A stretch of DNA of 64,000 bases, taken from assembly GCA_003116995.1 (NCBI GenBank), contig BDSL01000111.1, forward strand, positions 124,001-188,000, in the 5' to 3' direction. The notes beneath the pieces are model-generated. The model saw only the letters and a list, made by a program, of their open reading frames with translations, did not search any database and had not been told where the DNA came from. Positions 57,590-64,000 of the stretch are shown piece after piece (the stretch's first letter is position 1; each line of letters begins with the position of its first letter). A program made the position numbers and the translations under genes. This stretch comes from Yamagishiella unicocca (lineage: Eukaryota > Chlorophyta > Chlorophyceae > Chlamydomonadales > Volvocaceae).

Positions 57590-58080
57590 ATTTGGGCCAC
57601 TTCCCCCTGCGTGGTTGGTGCCGCTGTTTGTTCTCTGGGCTCATGTTTAGGATTCCGGTGGTTTGCCGTATCTCAGTCGAAATGGCTTATCCTTCTTCTT
57701 GCGTTTCTTCCAGTGTCAGCCCGATGGCTCTACCTTATGGTCTGGGGCCCACTGTCACAGCTGTTACTACCTGCTGGTTCGTCGGGCCAAGTGCGGGTGT
57801 CATGCCCTACCACGGCATAGCCGTTTCGCGGGCAGGACGTGCACATCGGGCCCACTTGGCCTATACCGCCTTTGAAGGGCGGGATGCCACCTCTGGCATT
57901 CCCGGACGTGCTCAACATATCCTCTCGCACGAAATGCCCAGTTACAGACGTGTAACTTCACGTACGGATCAGGCCTGGAGTCGGCCAGCCATGGCCAGCC
58001 AGAAAAGCACAACAGCAGCACGGGCGGGACACAGCACGGCCTGGTGTCCGCGACAGCCGAAGACTGATGTGGGGCATGAC
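57590..58080 (-). mobile_element. Dispersed repeat, copy B (transposon relic)
   Basis: Reverse-strand counterpart of 8071-8921, with the same block order but about 360 bp shorter. The minus strand reads LHVCNWAFRARGYVEHVREC across the best-conserved block. At the other end, agagaacaaacag and the agggggaa-tggc-caaatgg block match copy A. No target-site duplication or terminal inverted repeat could be recognised. Confidence 0.7.
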
Positions 58081-59017
58081 ACGGGTGCTGGTGCACCAGC
58101 GCCAGATTGCTCACATTCGACCCGCAGTCCTGTATTTTGGCTTTCGTAACTTGCTTTTGTGATTTCGGTCTGGTTGATGGCGTTTCATTGTTGACCTTCA
58201 TAACATAGGCTGCAATGCGGGGAGGGGTATAAAAGGGTAAGCAAGGGCTTCGCGCAAGCGCCAGTCCGCTAAAGCCCTTACCGGAGCCTGGAGATGTAGT
58301 TCCCGGATTCTGGAGAACTGCATTAGCGCCCGGATGTGCCGAAACCGTCGTACCTTATTGCGTGAAGTCCACCCAATTCATGTAAGGCCCACGCATGCCA
58401 ATTTCCTCCTAGGCGAGTGGTAACCTGGCGCCAACACTGGGCCCACACAGCCCCAATCACGCGTTTGCCTCCGCAATAACTAGGAAGGGATGTTACATAG
58501 TTCAGGGGCATGGCAGCTCACTGATGGACGGCACGATCCGATTGGAGTACATAATCCTGACATGTCCGCCGGTACCGTATCACGACAACCACACCTGGCC
58601 GTCCAGCAGCAAGCACATTGCAGCAACGAAAGCGCCCTTCCTGGATGCGTCTGCGAAGTACAACGTACAGAAGAGGTACATCCGACTCTGCGATTATTAC
58701 CGCATACATGTGTGAACTCGGTCATCAATACATCGCGCATTGCCACTTTGTCAATGCGAACGATCGTCGTGTGTCATGTCACGCCATTTTAGGACATGTC
58801 CAGTCACACGAAGACGCTAAAATCTTCCAGAAGCACAGCGAGACCGCATGGCCCCGGACGCCCCTATGGTAGCTCAGTTGTTGATTGGTTGACCCCCGGC
58901 CCCCGCCCGCCTCTTTGACCCGACCCCCGCCCGCCGCTTGCGACCAGTGCCCGTGGCCGGGCGCAATACGGGATACGTCACATGTACGCGTTACAAGTAT
59001 ATGTACCAGACAACCAA
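58081..59017. other. Intergenic region with an orphan TATA box and hairpin
   Basis: TATAAAAG at 58228-58235 is followed at once by a potential stem: ggtaagcaagggctt near 58236 against aagcccttacc near 58271. No protein-coding ORF follows. GC-rich direct repeats (acccccgcccgcc) lie at about 58890-58935. TTACA at 58991-58995 (TGTAA on the minus strand) is only 23 bp beyond the stop of the next gene and is uncertain as its polyadenylation signal. Confidence 0.4.
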
Positions 59018-62000
59018 CTACAGAACCATCTTGTCGAAATCCCGCAGGAGAGTATTCACATGTGCCAAGAGGTCGTCTAGCGGTGTCGTCCCAGTGCCCG
59101 ACCCCCGGACCGCACCACCCACGCTGATCCCCCGTTTATCCTCGCCAGTAACTGCGGGTGCCTGATTGGCAGCGGCGGGAACCGGCGCGATGGGAATATT
59201 ACTCATGCGGCGCCTGGCAGCAGCAACGGCAGACGCGACCTTCTCCTCCTCGGTTGGGGTCTGCGCCACCTTGACGCCAGGCTTCCTCCCACGCGCCCCC
59301 ACGTTGATGTTGAGGGGTGGCTTGGCGACGCCACCCTTGGGCGACGACAGCGGGCTTACTCGTGTTTTTAGGACGACTTCCGGACTGTAATCGGGATTCC
59401 TGCAGTACGGCGACGAAAGATGCGGGCAATGGCTGCGTCAACGATTGCCACCAGCGTAAGTTAGCTGCAATACCGCTAGCGGAACTGGATGGGAGGTGTG
59501 AACGGTCGACGCGGGATGGAAATGGTCGGGACAGCCTGGAGGCTCGTTTCGACGTTGAGGAGAAACAAGTATGCCGGGAAGCAAGATCACGATCTCCCTT
59601 TACGCAACCCTGACAGGACACGATTCCCCCTGACCGCAATGAGCACCGCGAAGCGAAGCTCCCGAACGGCTAATGCGAAACAGCTCAAAAAGTTCGCCCT
59701 ATCCTTGCGCCGCCCTTTCAGTCGCGTGTTACAACAGCTTGTCAAAAGACAACGCGACCGACGTCGCCAAACCACAGTACACGCTAAGCCACAACTTAAT
59801 AAAAGGCAAGCGCGCATACTTTGGCGACGCTAGTAAGCACCAACCTGCTGTTAGTCCGGGGCTTGACGTGCGACCAGTCCACCTTGCGTGCTTGAACCTT
59901 GGCAGACCGTCGTCGCAGAAAAGGCTTCGACTGCGCCTGAGATCCTTCGGCTTCTACACCACCAGCGTCGTCCGCCCCTTGCGCCCACGCCCTGGAGCCA
60001 TGTTCCCTCACGTCCGCGTGCTCAGATACGCGTGGCACGGGCACATGCCGCTGCTGCTGTTGGTAGCTCCCACCGCTCCCGCCGCGCGAGCCGTGATGCG
60101 GTTGCGACGGCGGCGGCACTGGTTGCTGCCGTGGCTGCTGCTCCGACTGCTGAGCCCCAGGCTGACCATCCGGCCTGCAGGCAGATCCATTCGCGGAACT
60201 GGTGTAAGCAATGGCGACCCTGCACACAGCACGCGTGGTATGCTTGCTGCCGACCATGCCCTCCACCGTGGCAGCATAACTGAATTGCTATCACGGGCGC
60301 TTTGGAGACACTTCACAACATTTGGCGTGGTAACCATGCGGCTTCTGGCTATCCGTAGCTCATTTCTGTTCATTAACCACAACCCCAGTGAGACCGGGTG
60401 GCCGTTGTGTGACTTACTCTTTCGCCCCGGCAACTTGCACGTTGTGCCGCGCAATGCTTTGTCGCTTCAGCCGCAGGATCGCCATGGCCTTGCTGTTCGC
60501 TTGGCCGCCGGCTTCTGAAGCGCTTGGATGCCGCAACTGGTGAGGTTCCGGAGCGGACGAGCCGCCAGCACTGACGGCGTAGTGGTGCTGCAGTAAGCTT
60601 GGCGGCAAATTGGCCAAATGGCGCTCCATCAAACTGTACTCCGATTGCCTGCGGTGGGCACTGTCCTGCCGCTGCGGTTGCTCGCGGCTCGCTGCAACTG
60701 CTGAGTACTCCTCCCGCTCCTCGTCCTCTTGCCGACGAGCTTCCGCAGGCATGTGACCGTGCCGTTGCCACTGCGGCGCGGGAAGCTGCTGCACTGCCCA
60801 GTCCGAGCCCGACTCGCCCCCTGCCCGCGGGGCTGCCGCGGGGGAGGCCCAGGGGCTGCCGCTGCTGCTGGCGCCGGGGGACGCTGCGTCCACTTGCACA
60901 GGCGCAGGTTTGCCCTTAGCATCCGTCTGCCAGGCCCACTTAACCTGGCCTGCTTCGATAGCAACCGATAGACCGGAAATGCCGTGACCCAAGTTGAGCT
61001 CGCCGCTGGCCGTCACATCCTGCCTGCCGCTGGCCGCGCGCGCAATGGCCGCCGCCACGGCCTCGGGCAGCAATGGCGCACCGGCGGAGGCGTGAGTTGG
61101 GGGCTGCGACGCGTCCAGGGCGGCAGCGGCAGCAGCTGGGTCACTGAGTGCGGGACCTCCCCTGGAGCCCGCTGCCAAGCCGCGGTTTGCGCCACTGCGG
61201 TTGCGGTCTGCAGTGGGCGGGGGGCCATGGTGGCGCGGCTGCTGGCTGCCGTCGATACGCTGTTGCTCCTGAGGCAAGGGCCCTGGCTGCTGCGCTGCAG
61301 AGCCCAGCGTCGATAGCGACAGGTCAGCCGCCTGGCCATTCAGTCCGTGCTGTGACTGCCACTGCTGCTGGCGCCGCGCCTTCAGCTGGGACAGCTTTGC
61401 AGAGCTGGACGCAACAGACGGGGGCCCAGGGCTCTGCAGAGGTAAACGTGTGCAAGGTGTGGCAGAAACCGTCAACGTTGGGCGGCACTGGGGGAGCATT
61501 GGCCAGGATGGCATACCGCAAAAGCCTTCCACTAACCGATCCCTCGAAAGGACCACGCTTGCGGAGTTCCCAATACGGGCTCTTAGCGGAAGCCCACAAA
61601 CACTGTACTCAGGTCACACGGGATGCGGCATGGCCACCTGCCGCACCGCAAAGCCATACCCTGAGATCCTTCGCCACTTGCGAGGGGCGCGAGGGGTGTT
61701 CCGCAAGTAATCGCAACCATGCCTATTCGCTTAACGCAAAGTAGACCCGCCCCAATCTATGGACGCACCTGCCCGTGCGCCAAATCACTGGGCTGCACGT
61801 AGGCAACGCTCCCGCCAGCAGCCTGATCCCCCGGCAATGAGGCGCCCTTTCCAGCGCTGACAGGCTCACGGCGGCTGAATTCCGGCTGAACGCCTTCTTG
61901 CGAGTGCGGCCACCCCCTTCCTGATCCATGCGTCGCGGCACTGGCAACCGCTTCCGCATCCGCAGCGGGCGCCCTTACGGCTGTCGCATGCGCTCCCATG

Positions 62001-64000
62001 GCTACGGACGGAGGACGGCGATCTCCGGGTGGGCGCTGTGCTGAGAGGCCAACGTCCGCCGCCGCAGCAACGGCAGCGGCCCGCGAAAAGGACGCCAGCG
62101 GCGGACCCACCGGCGGGGTTGGTTGGCTGGCTTTGCTGGTGTCAGCGACGGGCGATGCAGAGTCGCTCACAGCTGGGGCTGAAGCCGTGGTGCCCCTGGG
62201 AGAAGGTGACGGCGACAACATGGGCCGCCCGGCATCGTCTACCTCCAAGTCATACGACGCCACCTGCGGGTTACCTCGTGCCGAGGGGGACAGGGTCGCC
62301 ACCGAGAAGGAGCTATAAGCGGGCTGAGACCGGCCCTCGTGCTGCTGAGGTACTTGTACCTGCGAAGGCGCCGGCACGCGTATCTGGCGTAGCGAGTCAG
62401 TTGGGGACGTCACGGATCCCGTCTGTGGTCTGTTGCTACTCGCCGCCATGGCTGCTGCCTGCGTGAGCGACAGATCCAGATTGACGCTGTTTGTACCACT
62501 GGACGCCCCAGAGGCCGCAGGCTGTGCCAGCTGGCGCCTGCTGGTGCTGAGAGGGCCACCCGCGGCAGCCGACCAGGGCCGAAACCCAGAAGCGGTGACA
62601 GTCGCGGCTGCGTCGTCCTCACCCGCGTGAGCTGCCTGCAAATCCGCGTCTTTTCTAGCGCCTGCAGCAACGCCGTCGTCCAAGTTGCGGCTGTTGCGTT
62701 GCAGGCGGCTGCTGGCATGGGACGCCAAGGGCGAGGTCATGTACGGTGAGGGGTCGGCGCCAGGTGGCGGACTGGGGGGAACGTATGGGCTGGCGGCGAC
62801 ACCGGGCGACGCCCCGGTGTCGACACCTATGGTCTTGTGGCTGGGGCTTCCGTACAGCACCATGTCCCCATCACGGACGGCCGACGACGGTGCTGATGGT
62901 GACGCGTTGGTGGCACTGCCGCGGGGCACCTTGGAAGGCGACACGGCGGCAGGGGCGCCCTCAAGCCCACGCCCGGGCGCCGATGCAGGGTGGCCTGCCG
63001 CTGCTGCGGTACCGCTTGTGGAAGCGGTCGCGGGCCGTGACCCCGCCCGCATAGCGCCATTGCCTGCAGCGACCGTGCCCGCAGCCACTGCCCCGTGGTG
63101 CCGCGCCTGGGCCTCCTTGTCCGGAGTTGAGGTGGCCTCCTCGACGAACTCACTGAGCGCTGCGGTCCCGTCAGCCGTGTTCCGCCTGCTGCCGCCGTCA
63201 GCCGTGGTGCGCCTGCTGCCTCCATCAGCCGTGGTGCGCCTGCTGCCGCCGTCCACCGTATTGCGCCTGCTGCCCTGCTCAGCGGGGCCACCAGCGGCGG
63301 CTCCCGACGGCCGCGGCGCGAGGCTGTACAGCACCGGCTGGGCGTGTTGCTGCGCTGCCACTCGCTGCGCGGCCATGGACGCAGCAGCACACGTAGCGGA
63401 GTCTCGTAACGTTCCAGCTGCGAGCCTATTGGCTTCGTCGGACATGTCAATTGTTTGAGACAGCGTGTCCAGGTGGTCCAACTCAATACTGGCGTCCACA
63501 GGCGGTTCTGTGTGTTGTACATAATGGTGCTGTTGCGGAGCGCCGCGCGGCGGCAACCCGGCAGCATGCATCATTCCTACAGCGCCATGAGCGTTGGCGG
63601 CACGACCTGTGGCATTAAAATTGCTGCGCAGGCTGGCGTCAAGGCCCCGTACCGTTGCAGACGCAGGGACGGCCGCAGGAGCAGCCGTGAGCGCCCCGGG
63701 CCCCAGCGCCAAATGGCGGCCCGGCCCGGCCACAGGGGCATGACCGCCCTGGCCTTGGCCTTGTGTGCTGGGCCGAGCAGGTGCAGGCTGGTAACCAGCA
63801 TGCTCCTGGCCAACCTGCTCTCGTATGCTGGCGGCCATGGCTGCAACCAGCGCGACGTCCAAGTCCATACCGTCGGTTTTGGCCAATGCCGCCAGGACAT
63901 CATCTGGGACTTCCAGCCCCTCAATACTGGCGCCCACGGCAACCCTGTCGCCCATACCGCGGCGCGGGGTGGCCAGCAGCGCCCGCAAGGCCTCCTCGGT
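59018..64000 (-). CDS. Large disordered protein of unknown function (5' end off window)
   Basis: Four exons join in phase: from beyond 64000 to 61769, 61433-60418, 60198-59845 and 59399-59018. They encode the last 1327 residues. The donors gtgcgt, gtaagt and gttggt and the acceptors ctgcag, caccag and ctgcag are all standard. Composition is Ala/Ser/Pro/Gln-rich, mostly disordered. The better-ordered islands are DDVLAALAKTDGMDLDVALV near the window edge, AEVVAAAIAR-like helices around 61050, KVDWSHVKPRTNSR encoded next to the 59845 junction, and a C-terminal helical end, PLDDLLAHVNTLLRDFDKMV. The VDWSHVKPRTNS segment is basic and resembles short microtubule-binding motifs only loosely. I cannot assign a family; a catalytic domain may lie upstream of the window. 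Confidence 0.8.
63169..63274 (-). repeat. 27-bp in-frame minisatellite in the disordered-protein gene
   Basis: Four tandem units encode GGSRRTTAD with N/T and V/A variants. The unit is a multiple of three, so the frame is preserved. Each unit presents an RRxT phosphorylation-type motif. Confidence 0.93.

Overview
This 64 kb window is nuclear DNA of a green alga, almost certainly Chlamydomonas or a close volvocine relative. The evidence is the very GC-rich coding sequence, many short exons separated by GC-rich introns full of minisatellites, TGTAA polyadenylation signals, plastid-targeted proteins, and a complete gene for the ciliary central-apparatus protein CPC1. The species is inferred from style and gene content; no database was searched.

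Layout, left to right. Positions 1-660 are a 30-bp minisatellite. Positions 920-5951 (+) hold the 3' part of a clan GH-A glycoside hydrolase gene whose 5' end lies off the window. Positions 5952-11480 are gene-poor and hold a dispersed-repeat copy and a foldback locus made of inverted fragments of a coiled-coil coding sequence. CPC1 (11481-20464, -) can be assembled into 14 phase-consistent exons encoding 1916 aa. A small gene for a basic 131-aa protein (21255-22937, -) has exons too short to stand out as ORFs. It is divergent from, and about 300 bp away from, a plastid CBM20 starch-binding protein gene (23240-24280, +). Next come an ERCC6L/PICH-like SNF2 translocase (25847-32280, +; 13 exons, 1202 aa), a plastid-targeted 197-aa protein of unknown function (33221-35598, +), and a very large callose synthase (1,3-beta-glucan synthase) gene (36931-57373, +; 32 exons, about 3668 aa). 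A second copy of the dispersed repeat lies at 57590-58080. The last gene (59018 to beyond 64000, -) encodes a long disordered protein whose N-terminus is off the window.

The genes look like independent housekeeping and structural functions rather than one pathway: motile cilia (CPC1), chromosome or DNA maintenance (PICH-like), cell-wall or septum glucan (callose synthase and possibly the secreted hydrolase), and plastid starch (CBM20). Exon models were built by hand from splice-site consensus and reading-frame continuity. Every junction given is phase-consistent, but none is confirmed by transcripts.

The points most worth following up are: the foldback locus at 9609-10144, which has the form expected of a young small-RNA hairpin; a short repeat shared by introns of two unrelated genes; four introns best explained by GC-AG splice sites; a C-terminal SUMO-interacting motif on the PICH-like protein; the hidden 131-aa gene; and the roughly doubled length of the callose synthase.
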